A stretch of DNA of 64,000 nt from Compostimonas suwonensis (lineage in GTDB: Bacteria > Actinomycetota > Actinomycetes > Actinomycetales > Microbacteriaceae): contig NZ_PGFB01000002.1 of assembly GCF_002797855.1 (NCBI RefSeq), positions 124,001-188,000 of the forward strand, read 5' to 3'. The translations under genes were made by a program, and so were the position numbers. Under the pieces are notes generated by a model, which was given only the letters and a program-made list of their open reading frames with translations, ran no database searches and had not been told where the DNA came from. Of this stretch, positions 8,320 to 17,509 are shown piece by piece (the first letter of the stretch is position 1; every line of letters begins with the position of its first letter).

Positions 8320-10053
8320 ATGGATACCAGTGCTGGTCTGAGCCACGAGAGCGTCGCAAACGTCTACGCCGAGAAGCCGTGGCTGCGGAGCACGCCCGAA
8401 GGCGTGCCGCAGGAGATCGATCCGGTGGGGTTCGCCTCCATCCCCGAGCTGGTGTCGTGGACGTGCGAGCGATACGGCGACCGTCCGGCCTTCTCGAACA
8501 TGGGCCATTCGCTGACCTTCACCGAGATCGACGAGCTCTCCACCCGGCTCGCCGCGTATCTGCGCACGGTGCTGGGCCTCGCACCGGGGGAGCGCATCAT
8601 CCTGCAGATGCCCAACCTGCTGCAGTACCCGGTGGCCATCTTCGGCGCGCTGAAGGCCGGTCTCGTCGTCGTCAACGCGAACCCGCTGTACACGACCCAC
8701 GAGATGGAGGTGACGTTCCGCGACTCGGGCGCCGCCGCGATCATCGCCCTCGAGAACTTCGCCGACAAGATCGAGGCCGTGCTGCCGTCGACGTCGATCA
8801 AGCACGTGATCATCACCGAGGTCGGAGACCTGCTGCCGACGCCTCGGCGGGTCGTCACCAACTTCGCGGTGCGCTACGTGAAGCGCCTCATCCCGCCGCA
8901 CGAGCTGGGGTCGGTCATCCGGTTCCGCGACGCCCTCGCCGAGGGCGCCCGGGCGCAGTTCCAGCCGCCGCAGATCGGGCAGGACGACCTCGCCTTCCTG
9001 CAGTACACGGGCGGCACGACGGGCGTGACGAAGGCCGCGGAGCTCACCCACCTCAATCTGCTGTCGAACCAGTACCAGATGATGGGGCCGATGAGCGTCT
9101 CGCTCGACCCCGGCCACGAGACGGTTCTGGCCGCGCTGCCGCTCTACCACGTCTTCTGCCTCACGGTGAACTGCCTGGGGCTCTTCCACTACGGATCGCA
9201 CAACGTGCTCATCACCAATCCCCGTGAGACGGATGCCCTCATCAGCACGATGGCGCGCTACCGGCCGAGCGTGCTCATCCTCGTGAGCACCCTCGCCGGC
9301 GCGCTCGTCGAGAAGCCGAAGTACGCCCACCTCGACTTCTCACAGCTCAAGCTCGCCGTCGCCGGCGGCATGGCCGTGCGCACCTCGGTCGCCGAGCGCT
9401 GGAAGGACGTCACGGGCGTCGAGCTCGTCGAAGGCTACGGTCTCACCGAGGCCTCGCCCGTCGTCTCGGTGAATCCGACGGTCGGCTCGCCCCGCCGTGG
9501 CACGATCGGCCTGCCCCTGCCGTCCACCGAGGTGGAGCTGCGCGACGAGAGCGGCGCGCTCGCCCCGCTCGGCGAGCCCGGCGAGCTGCTCGTGCGCGGC
9601 CCCCAGGTCATGCGCGGCTACTGGAAGCAGCCCGAGGAGACGGAGCGGGTGCTCGAGGCCGACGGCTGGCTGCACACGGGCGACATCGCGACCATGGACG
9701 CCGATGGCTTCCTCACGATCGTCGACCGCAAAAAAGACATGATCGTCGTATCGGGGTTCAACGTGTACCCGAACGAGGTCGAGGACGCCGCCCTCCTGAA
9801 CCCGAAGGTCGCCGAGGCCGGTGCCATCGGCATCCCGAGCGAGCACTCCGGCGAGGTCGTGAAGCTCTTCGTCGTGAGGCGCGACCCCTCGCTCACGGAG
9901 GAGGAGCTCCGCGCCTTCCTCACGGACTACCTCGCGGGCTACAAACGGCCGAAGGCCATCGAGTTCCGCGACGAGCTGCCCAAGTCTCCGGTCGGCAAGG
10001 TGCTGCGACGCGAACTGCGCACCGGCGAGGACTCAGCGGCCGCGACATCCTGA
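8320..10053 (+). CDS. Long-chain fatty-acid--CoA ligase (AMP-forming)
   Basis: A 577-aa member of the ANL adenylating superfamily. The phosphate-binding loop is YTGGTTGVTK (about 229-238). Motif A5 is GYGLTEASP (about 371-379), A7 is GDIATMDADGF, and A8 is DRKKDMIVVSGFNVYP (about 468-483). The catalytic Lys is in SPVGKVLRREL near residue 556. It activates a fatty acid to the acyl-AMP and then the acyl-CoA, feeding beta-oxidation or lipid synthesis. The length and the GFNVYPNEVE hinge are typical of FadD-like ligases. Chain-length preference cannot be read. It appears monocistronic, starting at the ATG at 8320. Confidence 0.9.
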   Translation: MDTSAGLSHESVANVYAEKPWLRSTPEGVPQEIDPVGFASIPELVSWTCERYGDRPAFSNMGHSLTFTEIDELSTRLAAYLRTVLGLAPGERIILQMPNLLQYPVAIFGALKAGLVVVNANPLYTTHEMEVTFRDSGAAAIIALENFADKIEAVLPSTSIKHVIITEVGDLLPTPRRVVTNFAVRYVKRLIPPHELGSVIRFRDALAEGARAQFQPPQIGQDDLAFLQYTGGTTGVTKAAELTHLNLLSNQYQMMGPMSVSLDPGHETVLAALPLYHVFCLTVNCLGLFHYGSHNVLITNPRETDALISTMARYRPSVLILVSTLAGALVEKPKYAHLDFSQLKLAVAGGMAVRTSVAERWKDVTGVELVEGYGLTEASPVVSVNPTVGSPRRGTIGLPLPSTEVELRDESGALAPLGEPGELLVRGPQVMRGYWKQPEETERVLEADGWLHTGDIATMDADGFLTIVDRKKDMIVVSGFNVYPNEVEDAALLNPKVAEAGAIGIPSEHSGEVVKLFVVRRDPSLTEEELRAFLTDYLAGYKRPKAIEFRDELPKSPVGKVLRRELRTGEDSAAATS

Positions 10054-10112
10054 GCCGCTACAGTGTGGACGGCACCGCGAGCGTGCCCCGAGCCCGTGGA
10101 GGAGTGAGGCCC

Positions 10113-11129
10113 ATGCCCATCGTCGACAACGCCGTCTATCTCGACGGGCATCGCACGGGCGAGCCGGCGACTCTCGAGGAGACGTTCCGGCTGCTGCGCG
10201 AGACGAACGGCATGGCCTGGATCGGCCTGTACCGCCCCGACGCCGAGGAGATCCAGGAGCTGGCCTCGGAGTTCGACCTGCACTACCTGGCCGTCGAAGA
10301 CGCGCTCACGGGCCATCAGCGCGCCAAGCTCGAGCGCTACGGCTCCACGCTCTTCGTCGTGCTGCGCCCCGCGCGCTACCTCGACACCGAGGAGGAGGTG
10401 GAGTTCGGCGAGCTGCACATCTTCGTCGGCCCCGACTTCGTCGTCACCATCCGTCACGCCGAGTCCCCGGATGTCGCGAAAGTACGCGAGCGTCTCGAGA
10501 AGACCCCCGCACTGCTCGCCAACGGGCCCGAGGCGGTGCTCTACGCGCTGCTCGACCAGGTCGTGGACGAGTACGAGCCCGTCGTCGCCGGCCTCGAGAA
10601 CGACATCGACGAGATCGAGGACGAGCTCTTCGGCGGCGACCCCGACGTCTCGCGCAGGATCTACGAGCTCTCCCGCGAGGTCATCGAGTTCCAGCGCGCG
10701 ACGCGGCCGCTCGGCACGATGCTCGAGGCCCTGCTGCGCGGCTCCGACAAGTACGGCGTCGACCTGGAGCTGCAGCGCTCGCTGCGCGACGTGCTCGACC
10801 ACGTCACGGGCATCATCGGCCGGGTCGACTCCTTCCGGGTGCTGCTGCAGAACGCCCTCACGGTGCATTCGACCCTCGTGGCCCAGACCCAGAACACCGA
10901 GATCACCCGCCTCACCGAGACGAGTCTCGCCCAGGGCGAGCAGGTGAAGAAGATCTCCTCCTGGGCGGCCATCATCTTCGCCCCCTCGCTCGTCGGAACG
11001 GTGTACGGCATGAACTTCGACTACATGCCCGAGCTGCACTGGAGGTACGGCTACCCCTTCGCCCTCGCGCTCATGGCCGGGCTGGCGATCGGGCTCTACA
11101 CGATCTTCAAACGCAACCACTGGCTCTAG
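10113..11129 (+). CDS. corA: CorA-family Mg2+/Co2+ channel
   Basis: A 338-aa protein with a large acidic cytoplasmic N-terminal domain and two C-terminal membrane helices. The signature YGMNF occurs near residue 299, at the end of TM1, followed by the periplasmic loop DYMPELHWRYG. CorA forms pentameric divalent-cation channels. The ATG at 10113 follows GGAGGAGTGAGG, a strong ribosome site, so I prefer it to the in-frame ATG at 10065. The gene begins 59 bp after the acyl-CoA ligase and may read through from it. Confidence 0.93.
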   Translation: MPIVDNAVYLDGHRTGEPATLEETFRLLRETNGMAWIGLYRPDAEEIQELASEFDLHYLAVEDALTGHQRAKLERYGSTLFVVLRPARYLDTEEEVEFGELHIFVGPDFVVTIRHAESPDVAKVRERLEKTPALLANGPEAVLYALLDQVVDEYEPVVAGLENDIDEIEDELFGGDPDVSRRIYELSREVIEFQRATRPLGTMLEALLRGSDKYGVDLELQRSLRDVLDHVTGIIGRVDSFRVLLQNALTVHSTLVAQTQNTEITRLTETSLAQGEQVKKISSWAAIIFAPSLVGTVYGMNFDYMPELHWRYGYPFALALMAGLAIGLYTIFKRNHWL

Positions 11130-11162
11130 AGCCCGACACGCGCGCGTGAGACGATCGAAGAC

Positions 11163-11987
11163 GTGAGCGCGGACATCCAACTCGCCCCGGCTGCGCGGGG
11201 CACGGGCATCCGGCACTATGCGGCCGGGGTGCTGCTCGCCGTGGCCGCGGTGCTCGTGTTCGGCTTCGAGCAGCGCGGCTGGGGTTACGCGGTGGTGGCG
11301 CTCGGTCTCGTGACGGCGTGGTGGGCCGGTCAGGAGCTCTTCCGTGACCTGTGGCTCATCGCCTTCGGGCTGCTCGTGATGAGCGCGGTGCCGATCACGA
11401 CCGACATCGCTTTCGAGCACATGCTCGTGATGGGCGCGGCCATGATCGTGGCGGTCGCCGTGCCGTATCTCGTCTCCCGCTACGGATACCGCGACCACGC
11501 CATCCGCTTCCCCGTCGCCACCGGTAAGCGCTGGACGCGCGCCGAGCGCTGGTACCTGCCGATCGTCGTCGTGATCGCCTATTTCGTGCTGCCCGTCTAC
11601 CTGATCGGCTCGGGGGTGTACGAGAACTGGCCGGCCGTGACCGACGCGAGCAGCGTTCTCCGCCTGTTCATCGGCACGAACGCGCTCGGCATCTGGGACG
11701 AGCTGTTCTTCATCTGCACGGCTTTCACGCTACTGCGGCGGCACTACCCGTTCTGGGCGGCGAACCTCCTGCAGGCCGTGCTGTTCACCGCGTTCCTCTA
11801 CGAGCTCGGGTTCCGCAGCTGGGGCCCGCTGCTGATCTTCCCCTTCGCCCTCGTGCAGGCGTACATCTTCCGGCTCACCAAGTCGCTCAGCTATATCGTG
11901 AGCGTGCACCTGCTGTTCGACGCCGTGCTCTTCCTCGTGCTCGTGCACGCGCACAATCGTGAATGGTTCGACGTCTTCGTGTACTGA
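11163..11987 (+). CDS. CPBP-like membrane protein with degenerate active-site motif
   Basis: A 274-aa polytopic membrane protein with about eight hydrophobic segments. The C-terminal half resembles the CPBP (CAAX protease / bacteriocin-processing) fold. GIWDELFFICTAF near residue 175 aligns with the EExxxR motif and SVHLLFDAVLFL near 245 with the H-x-x-x-N/D motif. The first Glu is Asp and the Arg position is Ile, so proteolysis is uncertain. The start is GTG at 11163, 33 bp after corA. The C-terminus is short and hydrophilic (HNREWFDVFVY). No partner is evident. Confidence 0.65.
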   Translation: MSADIQLAPAARGTGIRHYAAGVLLAVAAVLVFGFEQRGWGYAVVALGLVTAWWAGQELFRDLWLIAFGLLVMSAVPITTDIAFEHMLVMGAAMIVAVAVPYLVSRYGYRDHAIRFPVATGKRWTRAERWYLPIVVVIAYFVLPVYLIGSGVYENWPAVTDASSVLRLFIGTNALGIWDELFFICTAFTLLRRHYPFWAANLLQAVLFTAFLYELGFRSWGPLLIFPFALVQAYIFRLTKSLSYIVSVHLLFDAVLFLVLVHAHNREWFDVFVY

Positions 11988-12055
11988 GCCGTCGCTGCCG
12001 GGGCGCCGTCGCTGCCGGGCGCATAACAAACCGTCGGGGCGCGCACGAACAATAC

Positions 12056-12094
12056 GAGCCTGCCGGAACCGGTGAAACCGGCGCCGACAGGCTC
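12056..12094 (-). terminator. Terminator of the cold-shock gene
   Basis: A hairpin with outer arms GAGCCTG / CAGGCTC (12056-12062 and 12088-12094) and inner arms CCGGT / ACCGG, 23 bp past the csp stop codon. Its near-symmetry could also serve the CPBP-like gene on the other strand. The run of T after the stem is weak. Confidence 0.7.
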
Positions 12095-12117
12095 GATGGG
12101 CAGACGAACTGCCTGAA

Positions 12118-12321
12118 TTAGATGGGGCGAATGTTCTCAGCCTGCGGGCCCTTGGCGCCCTGCGTGACCTCGAACTCGACGCGCTGGTTCTCTTCGAGAC
12201 TGCGGTAGCCGCTCGTCGCGATCGCCGAGTAGTGGGCGAAAACGTCGGGGCTGCCGTCCTCAGGCGCGATGAAGCCGAAGCCCTTTTCCGCGTTGAACCA
12301 CTTGACGGTACCTGTTGCCAT
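12118..12321 (-). CDS. cspA: Cold-shock domain protein (CspA family)
   Basis: A 67-aa single cold-shock domain, the normal family length. RNP1 (KGFGFI) and RNP2 (VFAHYSAI) are intact after the typical start [12 protein letters not shown]. It binds single-stranded RNA and DNA, melting RNA secondary structure. The ATG at 12319-12321 follows AGGAGA at a good distance. The 240-bp gap to the divergent DUF3097 gene leaves room for a long 5' untranslated leader, the usual place for temperature control in this family (inference). A hairpin terminator follows the gene. Confidence 0.95.
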   Translation of the reverse strand: MATGTVKWFNAEKGFGFIAPEDGSPDVFAHYSAIATSGYRSLEENQRVEFEVTQGAKGPQAENIRPI

Positions 12322-12562
12322 TGTTGACTCTCCTGTGTGCTGTTCGATTCCGACTGCCGGAAACGCTCTTTGCGGTCTTCGTCGTCCACACCCGAAACAA
12401 ACACGCTGCCGACCGAGGCCGGAAAACATTCACTACGTGCGAGGCAACACAACTGCTGCACAGAGACTATCTCACCGACCCCCTCCAAGGGAAAGATGTC
12501 TTGCACTCGTAACACTGTGTGTCGCGAAGCGCTCGGTACCGGAAGCGGCTACCGTCGGACCG

Positions 12563-13414
12563 ATGAACGACGACCGCTACGGTTCGGACGTGCTCGCGGG
12601 CGACTGGCGGGCGCAGGGCCGACGACAGATCCCCACCGTGCCCGCGACGAGAGAACTCGTCGTCGAGCTCGCCGAGTCCGGCTTCTGCGGGGCGGTGGTG
12701 GGGGTCGACAAGGTCACCGTCGAGCTCGAGGACAGAGGCGGCAATCGCAGGACGTTCCCGCTCGGGCACGGTTTCCTCATCGACGGCGAGGCAGTCAACC
12801 TCGTGGCGCCCACGCGTGCGCCGGGGCGGCAGCCCGCCCGGCGCACCGCCTCCGGCTCCTTCGCGGCCCCGGAGGCGCGGGCACGGGTCGCCCGCGCGAG
12901 CCGGATCTACGTCGAAGGACGCCACGATGCCGAGCTCGTCGAACGGGTCTGGGGAGACGACCTGCGCGTCGAGGGGGTCGTCGTCGAGTACCTCGGCGGG
13001 ATCGACGACCTCGACGGCATCGTGCGCACCGCCCAGCCCGACGCGAAGCGCCGGATCGGCGTGCTCGTCGACCACCTCGTCGCGGGCTCGAAGGAGTCGC
13101 GCATCGCCGAGACCGTGCGCCGGGGCCCGTACGGCGAGCACGTGCTCGTCGTCGGCCATCCCTACATCGACGTCTGGCAGGCGGTCAAGCCCGAGCGGCT
13201 CGGTCTGCGCGCCTGGCCGACCGTGCCCCGCGACATCCCCTGGAAGCACGGCATCTGCGAGGCGCTGGGCTGGCCGCACGAGACCCAGGCCGACATCGCG
13301 AACGCGTGGAAGCGCATCCTGGGCCAGGTGCGGTCGTTCGCCGACCTCGAGCCCCAGCTGCTCGGACGGGTCGAGCAGCTCATCGATTTCGTCACGGTCG
13401 GCGGAGAGGACTAG
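12563..13414 (+). CDS. DUF3097 family protein
   Basis: A 283-aa protein of the actinobacterial DUF3097 type, starting MNDDRYGSDVL. The middle region IYVEGRHDAELVERVWG followed by GVLVDHLVAGSKES has the Glu, Asp and hydrophobic-strand layout seen in TOPRIM-like folds. The C-terminal part contains DIPWKHGICEALGW. Its function is unknown; a nucleic-acid role is suggested only by the TOPRIM-like look. The start ATG is at 12563. The Microbacteriaceae and many other actinobacteria carry one copy. It is not obviously in an operon, though the antiporter follows 95 bp later. Confidence 0.85.
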   Translation: MNDDRYGSDVLAGDWRAQGRRQIPTVPATRELVVELAESGFCGAVVGVDKVTVELEDRGGNRRTFPLGHGFLIDGEAVNLVAPTRAPGRQPARRTASGSFAAPEARARVARASRIYVEGRHDAELVERVWGDDLRVEGVVVEYLGGIDDLDGIVRTAQPDAKRRIGVLVDHLVAGSKESRIAETVRRGPYGEHVLVVGHPYIDVWQAVKPERLGLRAWPTVPRDIPWKHGICEALGWPHETQADIANAWKRILGQVRSFADLEPQLLGRVEQLIDFVTVGGED

Positions 13415-13509
13415 TTTTCCTCTCGACGCCGTTGGACCCTGTGAACGGGCGCGAGGGGCGCTGAGCGGCTGCTGCTGAACGGCGGCGGAGCAAGGGGAGG
13501 GGCACGACG

Positions 13510-15087
13510 ATGGACGGATCATCGACGGCGGAGATCATCGCCTGGGCCGTGGTCTTCGTCGTGGCCGTCGTCACGGTCACGGGTCTCGCGCGCAGGGTGG
13601 GTTGGTCGGCGCCCGTCGTGCTCGTGCTCGCGGGTGTCGCCGCGGCGTACATCCCCGGCATCCCCCGGGTGGAGCTCGAACCCGAGGTGATCCTCGTCGG
13701 AGTGCTGCCGCCCCTGCTCTACGCCGCCGCGATCCGCACCTCCTTCATCGACGTACGGGCGCGCGGAGACTCGATCATCAACTTCTCCGTTGTGCTCGTG
13801 GTCGTGACCACGATCGTCATCGGGCTCATCACCTGGGCGATCGTGCCCTCGCTCACCCTCGCCGCCGCGTTCGCCTTCGGCGCGATCGTGGCCCCCACGG
13901 ATGCCGTGTCGGTGGTCGCCATCGCGGGGCGGGCCGGTCTGCCCCGGCGGCTCGTGACCGTGCTCGAGGGCGAGAGCCTGCTCAACGACGCGACGGCGCT
14001 CGTCGCGCTGAACGCCGCCATCGCGGCCGTCATGGTCGCGGTCACGCCGGGAAGCCTCGCGATCGACTTCCTGCTCGCGATCGGCGGCGGCGTCGCGGTG
14101 GGACTGCTCGTCGGCTGGATCCTCGCCGCGATCCGCACGAGGCTCAGGGCGCCCGTGCTCGACACGAGCCTGTCGCTCGTCACCCCGTACCTCGCCTACT
14201 TCCCGGCCGCGGCGATCCACGGCTCGGGATTCCTCGCCGTCGTGGTCGCGGGGCTCTATCTCGGCTTCCGCTCGCCGATCGTGCAGTCGGCGCAGGCGCG
14301 CATCGCCGAGCGGCTGAACTGGCGCACCGTCGCGTTCCTGCTCGAGAACGCCGTGTTCCTGCTCATCGGCCTGCAGCTGCCGAGCATCCTGTCGGCGGCC
14401 GCGGAGAGCGAGCTCGGGGTCTGGCCGACCATCGGGATCAGTCTCGTCATCGTGGTCTCGCTGATCGTCGTGCGCACAGCCTGGGTGCTCGCGACGACCG
14501 CCGTCTACCGCTGGGGGCCGAGGGCGCTCCGCAGCCGCGGCTGGAGCTGGGGCACGGCCTGGGCGGCCTCCTTCGCCGGCATGCGCGGAGTCGTGACCCT
14601 GGCCGCCGTGTTCCTGCTGCCGGAGGACACGCCTCAGCGCGGGGTCCTGCAGCTGCTCGCGTTCGTCGTGGTGGTCGTGACGCTCGTGCAGGGTCTGGCT
14701 CTTCCCCGGTTCGTGCGTGCCCTGAAGCTGCCGAGTCCCAACGTCGCCCAGGAGGACATGGAGCGCCGCCGCCTCGTCGCCGAGGCGAAGCTCGCCTCGC
14801 TCGAGGTGCTCGAGTCCCAGCGCCGCGACGACGACCCCGAGATCGTCATCTCGACACTGCGCGACATGTCGACGCTCGGCGTGCAATCGGGCCAGCTCGA
14901 CGAGGAGGGCAGCGGCCTTCCGCCGTCGGAGGCGCTGGGCCGCCTGCGGCAGGCGATGATCGACGCGGAGCGCGCGGCCGTGCTCGCCGCGCGACGGGAG
15001 CGACGGTATCAGGAGCGGGCCATCCAGGCGGTGCTCGCCACGCTCGACGCGGAGGAGGCCGCGCTCCGCTCGCGGCATCGCGACTAG
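13510..15087 (+). CDS. Na+/H+ antiporter, CPA1 family
   Basis: A 525-aa protein with about 12 membrane segments and a cytoplasmic C-terminal tail of about 120 residues. CPA1 (NhaP/NHE) signatures are present: FGAIVAPTDAVSVVAI, with the ion-coordinating TD and Asp region, and LEGESLLNDATALVALN, with the ND motif. AASFAGMRGVVTLAAVF carries the conserved Arg of the second half. It exchanges cytoplasmic Na+ (or K+) for protons in pH and salt homeostasis. The ATG at 13510 follows GGGGAGGGGCACGACG. The tail is rich in Arg and Glu and likely helical. Confidence 0.93.
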   Translation: MDGSSTAEIIAWAVVFVVAVVTVTGLARRVGWSAPVVLVLAGVAAAYIPGIPRVELEPEVILVGVLPPLLYAAAIRTSFIDVRARGDSIINFSVVLVVVTTIVIGLITWAIVPSLTLAAAFAFGAIVAPTDAVSVVAIAGRAGLPRRLVTVLEGESLLNDATALVALNAAIAAVMVAVTPGSLAIDFLLAIGGGVAVGLLVGWILAAIRTRLRAPVLDTSLSLVTPYLAYFPAAAIHGSGFLAVVVAGLYLGFRSPIVQSAQARIAERLNWRTVAFLLENAVFLLIGLQLPSILSAAAESELGVWPTIGISLVIVVSLIVVRTAWVLATTAVYRWGPRALRSRGWSWGTAWAASFAGMRGVVTLAAVFLLPEDTPQRGVLQLLAFVVVVVTLVQGLALPRFVRALKLPSPNVAQEDMERRRLVAEAKLASLEVLESQRRDDDPEIVISTLRDMSTLGVQSGQLDEEGSGLPPSEALGRLRQAMIDAERAAVLAARRERRYQERAIQAVLATLDAEEAALRSRHRD

Positions 15088-15160
15088 CGCGCTTCAGCTC
15101 TGCCCGGCCTGGCTGCCCGGCCCGGCTGCCCGACTGCCCGACTGGCTGACTCCCCGTGAC

Positions 15161-15241
15161 TCAAAACGACGGACTTTTTGCCCGAAAGTGCTCTGTTCGG
15201 GCGAAAAAGGCACGTTCTGCCGCGAATCTCCGTCGTTTTGA
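15161..15241. repeat. Nested inverted repeat (81 bp) between antiporter and phosphatase genes
   Basis: The outer arms TCAAAACGACGGA (15161-15173) and TCCGTCGTTTTGA (15229-15241) are perfect reverse complements over 13 bp. Inside them are a second pair, TTTTTGCCCGAA (15175-15186) and TTCGGGCGAAAAA (15196-15208), with one extra base. The element sits 73 bp after the antiporter stop and is followed by a purine-rich tract (about 15241-15275). It could act as a terminator for convergent transcripts or be a copy of an interspersed palindromic element. A genome search is needed to decide. Confidence 0.75.
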
Positions 15242-15277
15242 GGAGGGAGGAAAGGAAAGAAAAAGGGGGGAAGGGCG

Positions 15278-16090
15278 TCAGGCCGGTTCGATGAACCTCG
15301 CGCGCAACGCGGCGAGGGTCGTGTCGTCGATGCCGAGACCCTCGCGCAGATAGCCGTCGATCGAGCCGTGGCGCTCCCGGACGAGATCGAGTGCCGTCTG
15401 CAGGTACTCGCGTTCGACGCCGAGCACCGGCAGGAGCACCGCGGGGTCGCCGCCGGCCGCCTCGAAGGAGTCGATCACAGGCTGCAGCGCGGGGATGAGC
15501 AGCTCGTTGGTGAGCAGGTAGTCGGCCATCACGAGCTCCTCGGAGACGCCCAGGGCCAGGAGTGTGACCGCCGTCGCCCAGCCCGTGCGGTCTTTGCCGG
15601 TCGTGCAGTGCACGATCGCGGGCATGCCGTCGTCCGTCGCGATCGCCCGGACGAACGCCGCGAACGACTGCCGTGCGCTGTCGAGGGTCACGAACTCGCG
15701 GTAGGCCTGATCGAAGATCTCGTACACCCGGCGTCCCGAGAGCGTGCGGGTGGCCTCGACCGGGTCGTTCATGACCGCGATGAGCTGCGCGGGCGCCGAG
15801 TCGGCCGAGTCGGCGAGCACGTCGAGCACGACGGTGTGGGCGCCGGCGGGGAGTCTGTCGGGCGCGGCCTCGCGTTCGGCCGCCGTACGCAGGTCGAAGA
15901 CCGTCGTGACGCCGAGAGCGGCGAGGGCCGCGACATCCGGGCCGTCGACGTGGTCGAGGGCGACGGACCTGTAGAGGATGCCGCGACGCACCGTTCCCCC
16001 CGATGCGACGGGATACCCGCCCACGTCTCTGAGGTTCGGCACCGTAGCGATGCCCAGCGAGCTTCCCGGTTCGAGTCCTTGATCCGACAT
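15278..16090 (-). CDS. Tyrosine/serine protein phosphatase (Y_phosphatase3-like)
   Basis: A 270-aa cytoplasmic protein with the Cys-based phosphatase loop HCTTGKDRTG near residues 158-167. This loop has the HCxxGKDRTG form of bacterial dual-specificity / PtpB-like enzymes. The N-terminal block VPNLRDVGGYP and FDLRTAAEREAAPDRLP are also typical. It removes phosphate from Tyr/Ser or from phosphoinositide-like substrates (family knowledge); the substrate is unknown. It starts at the ATG at 16090 and no partner kinase is nearby. It lies downstream of the MFS exporter on the same strand (72-bp gap). Confidence 0.88.
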   Translation of the reverse strand: MSDQGLEPGSSLGIATVPNLRDVGGYPVASGGTVRRGILYRSVALDHVDGPDVAALAALGVTTVFDLRTAAEREAAPDRLPAGAHTVVLDVLADSADSAPAQLIAVMNDPVEATRTLSGRRVYEIFDQAYREFVTLDSARQSFAAFVRAIATDDGMPAIVHCTTGKDRTGWATAVTLLALGVSEELVMADYLLTNELLIPALQPVIDSFEAAGGDPAVLLPVLGVEREYLQTALDLVRERHGSIDGYLREGLGIDDTTLAALRARFIEPA

Positions 16091-16162
16091 GCTTTCACCT
16101 TAGGCCCCGGCGTGACCGGAGTCACGGGCGACGGCGGGTCAGCGGCGGTCGAGTCGTACCGA

Positions 16163-17509
16163 TCAGGGCGTCGGGTCGAGGGCGTCGTACCGGGTGAAGG
16201 TCCTCTGCATCCTCACGATGACGCCCACGGCGACCATGATCACGAGGCCGCCGACGAGGGGCGGGAACCAGAGCGCCCCGGCGACCGCGAGAACGCCGAC
16301 GTAGAGGTCGCCGAGGCGAGGGCCGCCGGCGACGACGACCGTGAAGATGCCCTGCAGGCGCCCGCGCATGCCGTCGGGAACCGAGGACTGCAGGATCGTC
16401 ATACGGAAGATCGCGCTCACGTTGTCGGCCGCGCCCGAACCCGCCAGAAGGAGGGATGCGGCGACGAGAGCGACCATGTCGACCTGATCGAACGACTGGC
16501 CGGCCGGCCCGGCGGTGTTCAGCGCGACGACCCCGAGAACGATGCCGAAGCCCAGGATGCAGGCTCCGTAGACGATGATCGCCTGCGAGATCGCCCTGCC
16601 CTGCTGGCGCACGTGGCCGAGCCGACCCGAGAAGATGCTCGACACGAGGGTTCCGACCGCGGCGGCCGCCGTGAGGATGCCCACCGAGACGGCGCCGCCT
16701 CCGATGAGCAGGGCGCCGACCGCGGGGAACAGCGCGCGGGGCTGGCCGAAGGTCATGGCGATGATGTCGAGCAGGAAGGTCATGCGGATGTTGGGGGCCG
16801 TCTTCAGGAACCGCAGCCCGAAGAGCACCGATTCCAGGCCGGCCTTCTGCCGCTCTCCTTCGGGCACGATGCGCGGCAGTGTGAAGATGCCGAGGAAGGC
16901 GGCCAGGAACATCACGACGTCGATCGTGTACGTCCAGCTGAAACCCACGGATGCCACGAGCAGCCCCGCGAGCGCAGGGCCCACCGTGACCATCACCCCC
17001 ATGCTGATGCCGGTCAGCGCACTCGCCGCGGGCAGGAGCCGGGTCGGCAGCAGGCGCGGGGTGATCGCCTGCCGTGTGCTGCCGATGACCGTGCTCGCGA
17101 CCGCGTTGACCGTCGAGAGCACGTAGAGGGGCCAGACGACGTCGACGTTCAGCCAGGAGAGGGCGGCGATGCCGGCCGTCGACGCCCAGGCGATGATCGC
17201 GGTCACGAGCGCGACCGTGCGGCGGTCGAAGGAGTCGGCGAGAACGCCGCCGTAGAGGCCGAAGACTATCATCGGGCCGAGGGCGAACAGGGCGACGAGA
17301 GCCACGGCGAGGGTCGACTGGGTGAGGTCGTAGATGTGCAGGCCCACGGCGACGATCGTCATCTGGCCGCCGATGCCCGAGATCGCGCCGCCGATCCACA
17401 GGCGCGCGAAGGCGGGGCTCTCACGCAGCGGCGACAGGTCGACGAAATGGCGTCGCCGAAGAGGGGCGGAACCGTCGGGGTCCGCGAGGGAGGGCTCTTG
17501 TTCGGTCAC
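16163..17509 (-). CDS. MFS transporter, EntS/MFS_3-like exporter
   Basis: A 448-aa, about 12-segment transporter. The N-terminus SPLRESPAFARLWIGGAIS with motif A GGVLADSFDRRT resembles enterobactin-exporter type MFS_3 proteins. The second half contains IFSGRLGHVRQQGR. These proteins usually export siderophores or drugs, or are of unknown substrate. No siderophore genes are nearby, so the substrate is open. The GTG at 17507-17509 is the likely start because residues encoded further upstream are Arg-rich and not membrane-like. It may be cotranscribed with the phosphatase gene downstream. Confidence 0.85.
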   Translation of the reverse strand: MTEQEPSLADPDGSAPLRRRHFVDLSPLRESPAFARLWIGGAISGIGGQMTIVAVGLHIYDLTQSTLAVALVALFALGPMIVFGLYGGVLADSFDRRTVALVTAIIAWASTAGIAALSWLNVDVVWPLYVLSTVNAVASTVIGSTRQAITPRLLPTRLLPAASALTGISMGVMVTVGPALAGLLVASVGFSWTYTIDVVMFLAAFLGIFTLPRIVPEGERQKAGLESVLFGLRFLKTAPNIRMTFLLDIIAMTFGQPRALFPAVGALLIGGGAVSVGILTAAAAVGTLVSSIFSGRLGHVRQQGRAISQAIIVYGACILGFGIVLGVVALNTAGPAGQSFDQVDMVALVAASLLLAGSGAADNVSAIFRMTILQSSVPDGMRGRLQGIFTVVVAGGPRLGDLYVGVLAVAGALWFPPLVGGLVIMVAVGVIVRMQRTFTRYDALDPTP

